Shown: one piece after another, positions 32,062-43,710 of the stretch
Layout: each line of letters opens with the position of its first letter
Numbering within the stretch: position 1 is the first letter of the stretch
Origin: Colocasia esculenta
Taxonomy: Eukaryota; Streptophyta; Magnoliopsida; Alismatales; Araceae
Assembly (NCBI GenBank): GCA_014218235.1
Contig: CM024758.1
Location: 97,191,698 to 97,255,697 of the forward strand
Length of the DNA: 64,000 nucleotides
Direction of reading: 5' to 3'
Program-made: the position numbers and the translations under genes
Notes under the pieces: generated by a model
The model's input: the letters and a program-made list of their open reading frames with translations, nothing else
Database searches by the model: none
What the model was told of the DNA's origin: nothing

Positions 32062-34056
32062 TGTACATTCGGATCGTAGTTTACTGAGTTTAGGGGCCAA
32101 TGTGTGGCCCATTAGTTGAGTGTGTGTGTGTGAATATGCGTTTACAGGTTTGTGTAGCAGGTTGGGAGGCTGGAGGTTTGGAAATTGCAGCCCAAACAGA
32201 CCTCTGGCGGGTTCATTAAGAACACGACCAACTTAGTCGTCGAGATTCGTTTTGCACCACTTTCACGTGAGCACGGCTGCATGCGCTCTGCATGGCGCAT
32301 GTAGGGATGTCGGGGTTAAATTGCAATGACCAGGTGCGTCGTGTTTTAAATGCGACGGCTCGATATGTCACAATTTAACCTCTGTGTATTTTGGGCTTCT
32401 ACCCTTGGCCGAACAGTGCAGTTGCACTGTTCAGCTGAAGGGGAAGCTTGCTGAAGGTTTTGGGGCGATTCTGGCCATTTTGTTGTTCGTTCAGTGTGGT
32501 TTCAGTGTGAGGAGGTGCTTCAGAGCGCGGGGAACATGTTTTACAGGTGTGTGAATAGGTTTTGGGGTGTAGTGGGTCGGCAGGCTGGGCCCAAAACACC
32601 TGCCCGTTCACTGTTTGTGAACGCAACAGCGAGGGGCGTCTCATTTTGAAAGCGACGGTCCTGCACATCGCGTTCTTGTTGCAGCCACTGAGCGGTCATC
32701 GTCTGCATGTGCGCCGCGTGTTGCGCGCTGGGCGGCATGCAGACGTCAGCTTTGGGAAGGCGACGCCCTACCCCGTCGCGTTCAGATCGCGATGGAGAGG
32801 TACGTCGCGTTCTCAACCGCTGGGTGTTTTTAACTAACTTTGGCCAAGTAGAGCTGCAGTGTGCTCTGCTCGGCCAGGGGAAGGTGTTGTGGTGATTTTT
32901 GGGGCGATTCGTCGGTTTGGTGGCGTTTTTTGGCTTGTTCTCGCCGTGAGGATCTTGCATGGAGCGGGAGAAACGTCGAGAAAGTGTCGTTCTTCGTGTT
33001 CTTCGCAAAGGTAGGGTGATTCCTCCCGTGTTTGGGGCTGTGGATCTCATGTGATGATGATAGAAGGTGTTATTTGCTTTAAGAACATAGATAACATGTT
33101 AGGGCACACATTAAAGCATGGAAAATGAGAATTAAATGTGGTTTGTGTAGTATGGGGAGGTGATCCGTAGTGAGCAATACGGATTAGGGTTCTTGCCTGT
33201 AAGGCGATGGAGCCCCCTGTCGCGTTCTGAACGTGACAGGCCGACCCGTCGCGTTCAGGTTATGAACGCGATATATCGAGGTGTCGCGTTCTGAAGGCGA
33301 CACTACCCTACGTCGCGACCTCAGCCGAGAGGTCATGTTGTGCATGGTTTAAATGACAGAATTATCCGATTATTGATATTTTATGTGTATGGCAGGTATA
33401 AGCGGTGTATTGGCACCCGTAACTCTCTGTGAGCGTGTTGTTTACGAGGCTAGCGTGCTGTTTACGAGGCTAGCAAGTGGTTTACGTGATTGGCATGTTG
33501 TCCACGTGAATAGTGTGTTGTGTTCACGTGGTTGCGTGAGGTTTCACGTGGTTTGAGCGGTATGCACGTGGTTTGTGTGTGCGTGGCAAGTAGCACGACG
33601 CCTACCGTGGTTACCTCTTCAGTTGGGTGCCCCAGGTTCTGTGTGAGCCATGCACGTGTTTTGTGCTCAGGGCTTGTCCCAGTACTTGTGTTGTGCTGTC
33701 GAGGTCTGTGTCATCTGTCCTGGACACCCTCACTCCTGTGTTTGAGTTGTACATCCGGCTGAGGGAAAGACGACAGTGGGACAACGACTTGTGAGAGAGT
33801 TTGTTGTTTGTCGCTTGTAGCGCGCTCGTAGTTGGGGGTACGGACACCAGTAGACGTCACTGGTCCCCAGCTAGTCCTGTTTCCAGTGCCTCACTTTAGG
33901 GAGCTCAGGCTAGGGTCCCTAAAGGAGTCAGGCATGGACCCGTGGCAGTGTGGTCCGCGGGTGTGGTGTTAGTTGGTCTCCACAGTTGTTTGGCTTGTTT
34001 TAGGGGAGGGGCAGCTGGACCTTTCGTCCGTGGCTGCGAGGCTGAGAGGTAGACCT
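32062..34056 (+). repeat. 5' LTR of gypsy element D, left part
   Basis: From 32541 it is nearly collinear with the LTR at 60482-62730 (same 'acacctgcccgttca', 'gttctgaacg' and 'cacgtggttgcgtgagg' words). The first 480 bp look like the start of element F's LTR ('ggatcgtagtttac', 'ggccaatgtgtggcc') and are mostly absent from D's other LTR. The start TGTACATTC is inferred. Copia J is inserted at 34057. The left flank shows no match to the right flank of D. Confidence 0.75.
34052..34056 (+). repeat. Target-site duplication, left, of copia J
   Basis: GACCT; the right copy is GACTT at 38802-38806, one substitution. The unoccupied version in D's second LTR (about 62070-62076) reads 'gtagacctatgtgg'. 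Confidence 0.8.
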
Positions 34057-34810
34057 TGTTGGTCCACTTCTTTTAATATGGCAACAAGATAACCTAGAGG
34101 GGGGGGGGGGGGGTGAATAGGTTTTCTGAAATCTGAAACATAAACTTAAACACAGAAAATTAGCACTTGAAAGGTTGTTTAGTTTAGTGTGATAAAGAGT
34201 AGCAGTGCAGAAGCAAATAAACAATCACACACATAACACAAGAGATTTATCCTGGTTCGGCCCTTCCCACATGGAAGTCCTACGTCCAGTCCCCAAGCAA
34301 CCTCTTGGGATTTCACTAACCAAGGGTACAGTCCCCCTCAAGGACACTACAACACCCAGCACCCCAGCTGGTCTTCTTCTCTTTCCCGGGCAAGAAGGCA
34401 ACCCACTTCTTTTACAGGCTCAGAAGTAAACCTCCTGGTACAAACCCCAGTGCGGTTCTACTAGACACAAACCCCTAGCTAGGTTCTACACTGTATATAG
34501 TCCTACAGCTGGACAGAAATCTTTCGTAGAAAAGAAAGATCAGACCGAGAGCTATTACAAGATGAACACTAAGAACTAGCTCACAGTCAAGGATTCTCCC
34601 CCCAGATTTACAATGAGCGCAGAGAGAGAATGAAGAGAGAGAAGAAAGCTTGAAGGCTTGAATGCTTCAGATGCTTGAACACTTCTTCTGGGCTCAGGCT
34701 CTTTCTCTCTTTTCCTTTGAGTGTATGTGGCGTTGAGGTTCCTCACTGGTTGTATACTCCTTCAAAGATCTTCAGGAAGGCTCATGTTATTTCTTCAACC
34801 TTACTTCATC

Positions 34811-34820
34811 TTTTATATGA
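34811..34820 (-). promoter_or_regulatory. TATA box of copia J 3' LTR
   Basis: Minus-strand TCATATAAAA. It is conserved at 37829-37838 in the other LTR. Confidence 0.6.
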
Positions 34821-35107
34821 GCAGCTTTCGAATAGACCCGTTGAGAGATCCGTTGGAGTTCTAGTCGTTGCTCATCTTCTCTTCATTTGTCTTAATCAGA
34901 CTTTTGTGGTCTTCGAGGTCTGTAAGCATAGAAGAGAGTGTTAGCATAAAAGAGTGTTTACAGGATAACAGTGCATACTACTGTGTTTCTGTTATCATGC
35001 TAAAAACTGATAGGTCATATCTTTTTCTGACAAGACTCTGAGATACGCATGCAGCCTTTTTGTCAGAGGATATTGACTTTTCAATTAGGCACCAAAAACA
35101 CTTCAGA

Positions 35108-35665
35108 GCAAATCGATGTAAGAATGACTTATCAAATCGTTATGACTAGCAAACTTATCAAATCGTTATGACTATTGATCGTTGTGCAAGCAAATTGTTG
35201 TGAGAGCAAATCGTTGTTCTCACTTAACAAATCGTTATGAACGTTACCAAATCGATGTGAGAAGCAAATCGTTGTTTCTCACTTATGAAATCGTTATGGC
35301 AAGCAAATCGATGTGAAACTTATCAAATCGTTGTGACTAGCAAATAGTTATAAAAGGTAAATCGATGTGAGGGCAAATCGTTGTGCTCACTTATCAAATC
35401 GTTATGAGCCTTAGCAAATCGATGTGAGAACCAAATCGTTATGAGAGCAAATCGTTGTTCTCACTTATGAAATCGTTATGAGAACCAAATCGATATAAGA
35501 GCAAATCGTTGTTCTCACTTATGAAATCGTTATACGGTCAAATCGATGTTTCACTTAACGAATCGTTACACGATCAAATCGTTGTGTAACTTATGAAATC
35601 GTTAGTGAAATCGATGTGGCACTTTGAATAGAAACCGATGTATATTGAATGAACATCGATTTAGC
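35108..35665. repeat. AAATCGATGTGAG / AAATCGTTATGA array, J 3' LTR
   Basis: Dozens of alternating AATCGATG and AATCGTTRTG words every 10-30 bp, grouped in larger units (for example 'gcaaatcgttgttctcactta'). The matching array in the 5' LTR (38125-38700) has gained and lost whole words, so copy number has changed since insertion. Confidence 0.9.
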
Positions 35666-35764
35666 ATTTTAGTGCACCACAAATAATCATAAATATTGAT
35701 GAAACAATCTAATCATAAATTTTGTTAGTACCAAAATATGAAGGTAATAAAGAGTGGTTCAACA

Positions 35765-35780
35765 ATCTCCCCCTTTTTGG
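35765..35780 (-). promoter_or_regulatory. Polypurine tract of copia J
   Basis: The minus strand reads CCAAAAAGGGGGAGAT directly before the 3' LTR. Further C-rich (plus strand) tracts at about 35863-35872 and 35970-35998 are extra PPT-like stretches typical of SIRE-type internal regions. Confidence 0.85.
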
Positions 35781-36268
35781 TGATGACAAAATTTATGTGA
35801 ATTTTCTGACAGAAGTATATGAAGCATAGAAAATGCAGAAAATTCATAGAACATACAAATTCTCCCCCTTTTTGTCACTAACCAAAAATGAAGGATCTTA
35901 CCATGCATTCTCTCCCCTTTGAGAAAATTTCTTACCATTGAGGGGTTCAACAATGATAGTTGATAAGGAATAACTCCCCCTTAGTGAAGGCTCCCCCTAA
36001 GCATGAGACTCCTCCTTAATGTGAGGCAAGTCAGATCTTGTTGATCTTGACCTTTGACAAGTTGTTTGTCAAGTCTTCAAGATTTTTTGCCTGCATTTAT
36101 CTAAAAAAAACTTGCAAACATTGTTAGTAGCATTGTAGTTTACTGAATATAACAAACATAAATGTAAGTTTAAAAACAAAAACAAAAACTAAAGGATGAC
36201 TACTTCCTCTTCAGATTGGAATGAAGTGAAGAGTTGGTAGTCACCAATTGGATGTTTTTGAACATCCT

Positions 36269-36993
36269 CTAACCATACCCATTTGAATGCCTTTTCCTTT
36301 TGTTCATCAAGAGTAGATAGGAATTTTCTTCTTTAATGTTGAAGCTACCTGAGGAGTTGTTTACTGAAGGTGTCTCCTGAGGAGTTACTTGGATTTTATG
36401 ATCCTTATCCTCAGTTTTTTCTTCATCAGAAGCTTCTTCAACGCTTATTTCTTCAGAAATATCCTTTTTGAAACAGATATGAGGCTCCCTCTCAATCTGA
36501 GGTTCCTCCTTTACCTCTTCTTCTTCATGTGGAAGGATAACTTCCTGAGGTGCTTCTTGTTGCTCCCCTTGAATGGTGACAATTGGAGAAGATAGAGTTA
36601 TAGCTTCCTGTCTTGTTTCTTTAAACACTTGAGCATCAATAGGTATTTCATCCGTAGTGGGTATTCCTTCATATGTGAGCTTCAATTTGTCCCACATATC
36701 TTTAGCAGATATCTATGCGGATACTTTACTGAATTCTATTTTAGATAAGCACAACATAAATAGTTTTTTTCTTTAAAGTTTAATGATAATTTATTTTTAT
36801 CATCTGCAGTAATGACAGTGGTGCCTTTTGCAGGAATAACAACAAAATCACCTACCTCTATTACCTGCCACAGATCAAAGTCTGTGCCTCGAATGAAGCA
36901 TTTCATTCTCATCTTCCAGTATTGGTAGTCCTCTCCATCAAAGAATGGAGGTCTGGTGACAGATTGACCTTCAGCATATCCTTGAGCTGCCAT
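36269..36993 (-). pseudogene. Truncated Gag of non-autonomous copia J
   Basis: ATG at 36993 begins a Gag N-terminus with RPPFFDGEDYQYWKMRM and DFDLWQVIEVGDFVVIP, clearly related to Gag of element G. After a break near 36735 a second frame (36697-36269) holds DMWDKLKLTYEGIP, then switches to an unusual Glu-rich acidic stretch (EEEEVKEEPQIERE) with no zinc knuckle. No protease, integrase or RT exists between this and the PPT, so the whole internal region is only about 1.3 kb. Mobility would have needed proteins from a complete relative. Confidence 0.8.
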
Positions 36994-37040
36994 GGATCTT
37001 TGCTCTAAGATCGTTAGATCTTCTTTGAATGATCAAATAC

Positions 37041-37054
37041 CCGCTCTGATACCA
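37041..37054 (-). promoter_or_regulatory. Primer-binding site of copia J
   Basis: The minus strand reads TGGTATCAGAGCGG, two bases after the 5' LTR. Confidence 0.9.
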
Positions 37055-37056
37055 CT

Positions 37057-37096
37057 TGTTGGTCCACTTCTTTTGATACGGCAACAAGATAACCTA

Positions 37097-37135
<39 letters not shown>

Positions 37136-38801
37136 GAAAAGGTTTTCTGAAATCTGAAACAGAAACTTAAACACAGAAAATTATCACTTGAAAGTTTGGT
37201 TAGTTTAGTGTAATAAAGAGTAGCAGTGCGGAAGAAAATAAACATCACACTCATAACACAAGAGATTTATCCTGGTTCGACCCTTCCCACATGGAAGTCC
37301 TACTTTCAGTCCCCAAGCAACCTCTTGGGATTTCACTAACCAAGGGTACAGTCCCCCTCAAGGACACTACAACACCCAGCACCCCAGCTGGTCTTCTTCT
37401 CTTTCCCGGGCAAGAAGGCAGCCCACTTCTTTTACAGGCTCAGAAGCAACCTCCTGGTACAAACCCTAGTGCGGTTCTGCTAGACACAAACCCCTAGCTA
37501 GGTTCTACAATGTATACAGTCCTACAGCTGGACAGAAATTTTTCTTAGAAAAGAAAGATCAGACCGAGAGCTATTACAAGATGAACACTAAGAACTAGCT
37601 CACAGTCAAGGATTCTCCCCTCAGATTTACAATGAGCACAGAGAGAGAATGAGAGAGAGAAGAAAGCTTGAAGGCTTGAATGCTTCAGATGCTTGAACAC
37701 TTCTTCTGGGACCAGGCTCTTTCTCTCTTTTCCTTTGAGTGTATGTGGCGTTGAGGTTCCTCACTGGTTGTACACTCCTTCAAAGATCTTCAGGAAGGCT
37801 CATGTTATTTCTTCAACCTTGCTACATCTTTTATATGAGCAGCTTTTGAATAGATCCGTTGAAGAGATCCGTTGGAGTTCTAGCCATTGCTCATCTTCTC
37901 TTCATTTGTCTTAATCAGACTTTAGTGGTCTTCGAGGTCTGTAAGCATAGAAGAGAGTGTTAGCATAAAAGAGTGTTTACAGGATAACAATGCATACTAC
38001 TGTGTTTCTGTTATCATGCTAAAAACTGATAGGTCATATCTTTTTCTGACAAGACTCTAAGATACGCATGCAGCCTTTTTGTCAGAGGATATTTGACTTT
38101 TCATTTAGGCGCCAAAAACACTTCAGAGCAAATCGATGTAAGAATGACTTATCAAATCGTTATGACTAGCAAACTTATCAAATCATTATGACTATTGAAT
38201 CGTTGTGCAAGCAAATCGTTGTGAGAGCAAATCATTGTTCTCACTTAACAAATCGTTATAGCTATCAAATTGTTATGAACCTTATCAAATCGATGTGAGA
38301 AGCAAATCGTTGTTTCTCACTTATGAAATCGTTATGATGATCAAATCGTTATGGCAAGCAAATCGATGTGAAACTTATCAAATCGTTGTGACTAGCAAAT
38401 CGTTATAGAAGGCAAATCGATGTGATGTAAAATCGTTGCGCTCACTTATCAAATCGTATGAGCCTTAGCGAATCGATGTGAGAACCAAATCGTTATGAGA
38501 GCAAATCGTTGTTCTCACTTATGAAATCGTTATGAGAACCAAATCGATATGAGAGCAAATCGTTGTTCTCACTTATGAATCATTATACGGTCAAATCGAT
38601 GTTTCACTTAACGAATCATTACACGATCAAATCGTTGTTAGTGAAATCGATGTGGCACTTTGAATAGAAATCGATGTATATTGAATGAACATCGATTTAG
38701 CATTTTAGTGCACCATAAAATAATCATAAATATTGATGAAACAATCTAATCATAAATTTTGTTAGCACCAAAATATGAAGGTAATAAAGAGTGGTTCAAC
38801 A
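37057..38801 (-). repeat. 5' LTR of copia J
   Basis: TGTTGGTCCA to GGTTCAACA in plus orientation, 1745 bp against 1708 bp for its partner. Contains a G run of 36 (37099-37134) next to the U5 end. Confidence 0.9.
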
Positions 38802-38806
38802 GACTT

Positions 38807-39439
38807 GTGTGGTTTGTCCGAGTTAGTTGCTGGTGTCGCGAACTAGTCTACGTGGCTCGAGTGTGGTGGACTCTACTTTAGAGCGTACACCGAGTTGTGG
38901 TTTTTTCGTATATTTATTAATGTTGGTTTTCGTTGACGGTAAGTAGTAAGTGGTATTTACATCTTTAATATTCTGCTTAGTTGTGCTATAAATTTCTAGT
39001 GTAGCTTCATGCTTTTGTACTTGAGTTTGGTTTGCTCAGTTTTTGGGGGAGTTTCCTACTGAGCCAGTGACTTGCGAGGCTCACCCATACTCCCTACAGG
39101 TGAAGGAGAGCAGAAGGTTTCTCTACCGTCTTCCAGTTCAGAGCCGCATCGCAGCGGAGTTGGGTCAGCGCCTCCAGCTGTGTAGTTCTTTTTCCAGTTG
39201 TACCTCGGGGTATGCCCCAGGCTCTTGTACCTTACTTGACTTTTGTTGAAATTTGGCTATGTAAATCCAATGTAAATATGTGTGACATTGTGAATCATAT
39301 ATACATATCAGTGTGTTCCTTTATGTTTTCACGGACATGTGTGTGATATCCCTTGCGAGGCTACGACACGTTCGCGGGAGACGGAGACGGGTCAAGCTCG
39401 TTACTGGGTTAACGGGTTTGAACGACATGGTATGTCACA
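38807..39439 (+). repeat. 5' LTR of gypsy element D, right part
   Basis: Continues D's LTR after the copia J insertion and ends ATGTCACA. Contains the TACTGAGC, GCTCACCC, then CTACAGGTGA block at about 39057-39106. The corresponding sequence in the other LTR is at 62076-62730. Confidence 0.85.
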
Positions 39440-39440
39440 G

Positions 39441-39457
39441 TTGGTATCAGAGCAAGG
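39441..39457 (+). promoter_or_regulatory. Primer-binding site of gypsy element D
   Basis: TTGGTATCAGAGCAAGG, one base after the LTR end. Confidence 0.95.
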
Positions 39458-39593
39458 TCCGTGTAACTATAAAGGAACTGGGAAATTACATAGCCTTATT
39501 TCTACACTAGTCCACTGTTGGTAGCTGACCCTGGTTTTATAATGATTTGTTGGTATGTATGTGGTTGGAATGTTGTTTGTGCATGAATTTGAG

Positions 39594-40606
39594 ATGGCTG
39601 ATAGAAGGGATTGGGGTGGTGGAGGAGATGAACCAGAAGAGTCTACCCAGCGAATGATAGAAAGGATATGGGAAAGTCTTATGGAAATTCGGATGAGACT
39701 CGACCAGCAGGCACCGGTACCGCCAACAGCAGTACCACCAGTTGCAGAAGAGGTCGTACCAGTGGCACCAGTTCCACCCCACCAAGAGTGGAGGTACCTC
39801 TTATGGTACCTGTTCCACCACCACCATCAGTGAGGGTACTGGAAGAGCCGGTGTTGTAGGTTGAAAGATTTTTGAGATTACAGCAGCCTACCTATACAGG
39901 GGACCGAATCCAGACACAACTGAGCACTGGATTTATGAGATTGAGAGGGTTTTTGTGACTATGAGGTGTCCTCCAGCGGACAGAGTAGTTTTGGCTACAT
40001 ATCAGTTGCGGGGTTTTGCGCAGGAATGGTGGAGGTTAAAGATGCAGACCACTTTTGCAGGCAGGACAGAGGAGACTACGACATGGCCGGAATTTCTATA
40101 AGCATTTAATGACACATTCTTCCCAATACAAGTGCAGCAAACAAAAAGGGAGCAATTCCAGACTCTTCAGCAAGGGAATTCTTCTGTTTTGGAGTATCAG
40201 ATGAGGTTTATGGCACTTAGCAGATATGCGCCATATGTTGTATCAGATAATGCTATGATGGTTGAGTATTTTATCTAAGGCTTGATAGAATTGCAGAATG
40301 CGGTGATACCGCTTATGTGTAGAATTGTAGAGGAGGCAGCTTAGAGAGCAGCCACATTGGAGAGGTCCGTTCGGACTCGTCAGGTAGGAGAGTCAGGTTC
40401 AGGTAGTTTTTGGCTACCTCAGCAGTCTTCAGGGATCAGCAAAGGAAAAGCGCCAGCGGGACCATCTTCCTCAGGTTTCAGCAAGTGGGGATCAAAGTTG
40501 AAGAAAATATTCAGAGGACGAGGAGGAGGTCGTCAGCCGATGTTTCAGCAGGGGCGTGGATATAGGCCAGAGGTGGAGGAATCTTAGTAGAGTACAGCTA
40601 GGCAGC
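39594..40606 (+). pseudogene. Element D Gag, interrupted by element F
   Basis: ATG at 39594 starts MADRRDWGGGGDEPEESTQ, nearly the same as Gag of element F (50692). A Pro/Val-rich linker follows, then in shifted frames LRLQQPTYTG, EHWIYEIERVF, LRGFAQEWWRLKMQT and a Ser/Gly/Arg-rich tail before the zinc knuckle. At least three frameshifts or stops are present. Element F is inserted at 40612 and Gag resumes at 53001 with the knuckle. Confidence 0.85.
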
Positions 40607-40611
40607 CTACA
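40607..40611 (+). repeat. Target-site duplication, left, of gypsy F
   Basis: CTACA, repeated exactly at 52996-53000. Confidence 0.9.
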
Positions 40612-42762
40612 TGTAACGGATCACATCGTTCAAACCTGTTAACACCATAATGAGCTTGACACGACTCCGCCTCCCGCGATCGGGCCGAAGCCTCGCAAGG
40701 GATACCAAACACATATATCCGTGGAAATACAAAGAACCACATTAAGCACACATAGATTACATTGCTTATACATGTCCACAAGAAAAGTACATTCCAAGTT
40801 CCTTATATAATCAACATAACATAAACATAGCCCGAGACAAACCCCCAGGGCTCCACAAGAAAGAACTTTACTCTGCTGGAGGTGATGGTCTGACTCTGCT
40901 ATGAGGCTGGTCCGAGCTACTAGAGAGACGTGAGGCTCCTGCTTGCCCTCACCTGGAAGAAAAAGGGGTGAGCCTCACAAGTCATTGGCTCAGTAGGGTA
41001 GCTCCCCCAAGCCGAGAAACACAATTAATAATAAGTTGTAAAGCATGTAATCATCTAAACATGGTACTACAGAGCGGGTAAATAAACAAATGGAAACACA
41101 CGTCAAGTGCACAAGCTAAAGGAAGGGTACGCCAAACACGAGTCTCGAGAACTGGTTCGTGACACCAGCCACAGACCCAGACAAGCCACACAAGCACACC
41201 TCTCAGTCTCGCAGCCACGGACGAAAGGTCCAGCTGCCGCTCCACCTCGACAAACAAGAATTGTGGATACAAACTACACCACACCTGCAAGCAACACTGC
41301 CGCAGGACCAAGCCTGACACCTTTAGGGGCTTCGACCGAGAACCCTAAAGTGAGGCACTGGAACAGGACTAGCTTAAGACCAGTACGTCTACTGGTGTCC
41401 GTCCCTCAACCCAGAGCGCGCTACAAATGGCCGTACACTCAAACACAAGCCGATGTCCCCTGTCGTCTTTCCCCTCAGCCGGACGTACTACTCAAACACA
41501 AGAGGGGTGTCTAGGAAGACAACACAAACCTCGACGGTACTCTAGTACTAGGACAAGCTGTAAGCACCCAGTGCTAGGGTAACCGACTGGAGAGGTAACT
41601 TTTGAAGGCGTAACACCTAACCCGCTATGCACGTAAATCCACGTAAAACTCTTTGATATCAATCGTTACACGGGTCTACACCACCCACACAGACCCTACA
41701 TTGCCTTGGTAACACAGCCCAAACAATGTGGAACAAAAATTGGAGAGACTGGCCACAGCTCACCAGAGCTCGGGTGACCCCTTTCATAATAGCGTCCAAC
41801 ACAGAAGCCGCTTTTACCATTTTAAGTCGCGTCGGACAAATGGGACGCAACTCCACTTGGAATCGCGTCGGGAGAAGGCGAAGCGTTAACAAGAACGCGT
41901 CCCCTACCTTGGACGCCTTTCGGGTTCAGGTGCACACCCTGCACCCCGTCCGGAAAACACACCACCTCGGTCCCAATTTCATGTAAAATGGAAAATAAAT
42001 CAATACATGGATTCCTACATGTACTTAATACCATGCAAATATCATTCCCACATGCAAACACCTCATTCAAGCATCAACTACCCAATCCATATGTAAACAG
42101 GTATAAACCAAGGTAGAGTTCCCCTACCAGTGCAAGAAGCATAATTTCGACACCACCTCCAGATTCCCCGCGCTCCCACGCTCGTCTACGCGCCGAAACC
42201 TTGCCAAATGGACTCTGATTGCTCCAAGAATGGCCAGCAACCCTTCACAGCCGCAACAACTCCTTCCCCAGCTGAGCATTGCAACTGCACTGTTCGGCCA
42301 GGGGAAAACACACTTAACTGCTTTGAACTGAATCACGTCGCGTTTACCAGACGCGATAAGAATCGCGTCCCCCTCGGCCGACGCAACTAAACTCTCGTCA
42401 CCCTGCATGCGCCACGCGGCGCGCATGCAGCGATAGCCACGTAACAACAGTTCCATATCGCGTCCTGCATGGTGACCACAATTAACATTTGTAATCGCGT
42501 CCCACATGCAGACTGCGATAAGAAACAAGATCGCATCTGGCAAACCGGACGCGATAAGCCCCTAAGAATTGCGTCCTCTATTTGCGTCGCGATCTTAATG
42601 AGCCCGACAGAGCCCAAATTTGGCTGGGTTGCCCAGCACCCCTGCCTACAACCTGACCCAAAATAAGCTATAAAAACCATATAGACCTCCATGGTCAAAC
42701 AATGGCCACACACTGGCCTCCGAAACCCGGTAAACCACGATCTAAACCTTCCGGTCATTACA
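40612..42762 (-). repeat. 3' LTR of gypsy F
   Basis: TGTAACGGAT to CGGTCATTACA in plus orientation, 2151 bp; its partner is at 50850-52995. The splice-site-like block is on the minus strand at about 40948-40999. It contains clusters of GACGCGAT/ATCGCGTC, including a hairpin at 42350-42369. Confidence 0.95.
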
Positions 42763-42780
42763 TTACTATCACCTAAAAAG
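42763..42780 (-). promoter_or_regulatory. Polypurine tract region of gypsy F
   Basis: The minus strand reads CTTTTTAGGTGATAGTAA before the 3' LTR. Element D has the very similar TTTTTAGATGATAGTAA at 60465-60481. Confidence 0.7.
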
Positions 42781-42883
42781 AATTTTGTCCTCGAAATTAA
42801 AGCGGTAAACATAAACATAATTCAGAGCATATGCAACTATCACCTAAAAAGAAAGGTGCTACTTACTGAAATAAATACAGATA

Positions 42884-43710
42884 TGTTTTGAACATCTCCT
42901 CAGCTAACTCCAAGTATCATCACCACCTTGCCGGTTCTCCCACCGAACTTTCACCAACTCGATGTTTTTATTCCTTAACCTTTGAGTCTGCCTGCCTGTG
43001 ATCATCACTGGATATTCTGGCATGGAAATATCTGGCATCAAATCATCCCGCTGATAGCTCACTATTTGAGAAGGATCTCGGATATATTTCCTTAACATGG
43101 AATACATCGTGAGCATCCGTGAAATCTGCCGGAAGTTCCAACCTGTAAGCTGTTTCCCCAATTCTTTCCAAGATCCGGAAAGGACCCACAAACTTGGGAC
43201 TCAACTTGCCTCTCTTACTGAACCTTATAACACCTTTAGTCGGAGAAACTTTCAAAATACATACTCACCAACCTCAAACTGCAAGGGCCTACGCCGAACA
43301 TCTGCGTAGCTCTTTTGTCTACTTTGCGCTGTTTGAAGTTTCTCCTTAATAAATTTGACCATTTCTACACATTGCTGAACCAATTTCGGTCCCATTACTT
43401 GCCTTTCACCCACTTCATGCCAATTCAACGGTGTTCTACAAGGTCTCCCATAAGGTGCTTCATATGGTGCCATGCCAATACTTGAATGATAGCTATTGTT
43501 GTAGGCAAACTTAGCCATGCCAAGGTGATGTTCCCATCCACCTCCCCAAACCAAACAACACGCCCGAAGCATATCTTCAATGGTTTGGATTGTTCTCTCC
43601 ATTTGTCTGTCGGTTTGGGGATGGTATGCAGAACTATACTTCAATTGTGTGCCCACAACCCTTGCAAACTCCTCCAAAAACCCGATGTAAACCTGGGATC
43701 CCGATCTCAA
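42884..43710 (-). pseudogene. Element F integrase (second half) and chromodomain
   Basis: Minus frames 43710-43252 and 43255-42904. The first holds HPQTDRQMERTIQTIEDML with the catalytic Glu, FAYNNSYHSSIGMAPYEA and LNWHEVGERQ. The second holds GPFRILERIGETAYRLELP and DAHDVFHV, then ends ELVKVRWENRQGGDDTW, the chromodomain-like tail. One frameshift in the C-terminal part. The neighbouring frame supplies DRDPRFTS at about 43690, where a TGA immediately precedes the catalytic Asp. Confidence 0.9.

Larger units (their letters stand above)
34057..35764 (-). repeat. 3' LTR of copia J
   Basis: TGTTGGTCCA to GGTTCAACA in plus orientation. Very similar to the LTR at 37057-38801, with the same U5, TATA box and motif array. 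A G run of 15 at 34099-34113 differs from 36 in the sister copy. Confidence 0.9.

Noticed and set aside
32541..33050. Arg/Thr/Pro-rich ORFs of 90-169 codons in LTR D (also at 60563-61024)
   Set aside because: They recur in both LTRs but with frame-disrupting differences and no domain; they reflect GC-rich LTR sequence.
41107..42818. Overlapping ORFs of 60-143 codons in LTRs of element F (also 51346-52971)
   Set aside because: LTR sequence on the strand opposite or antisense to the element; no conserved frame between the two LTR copies.
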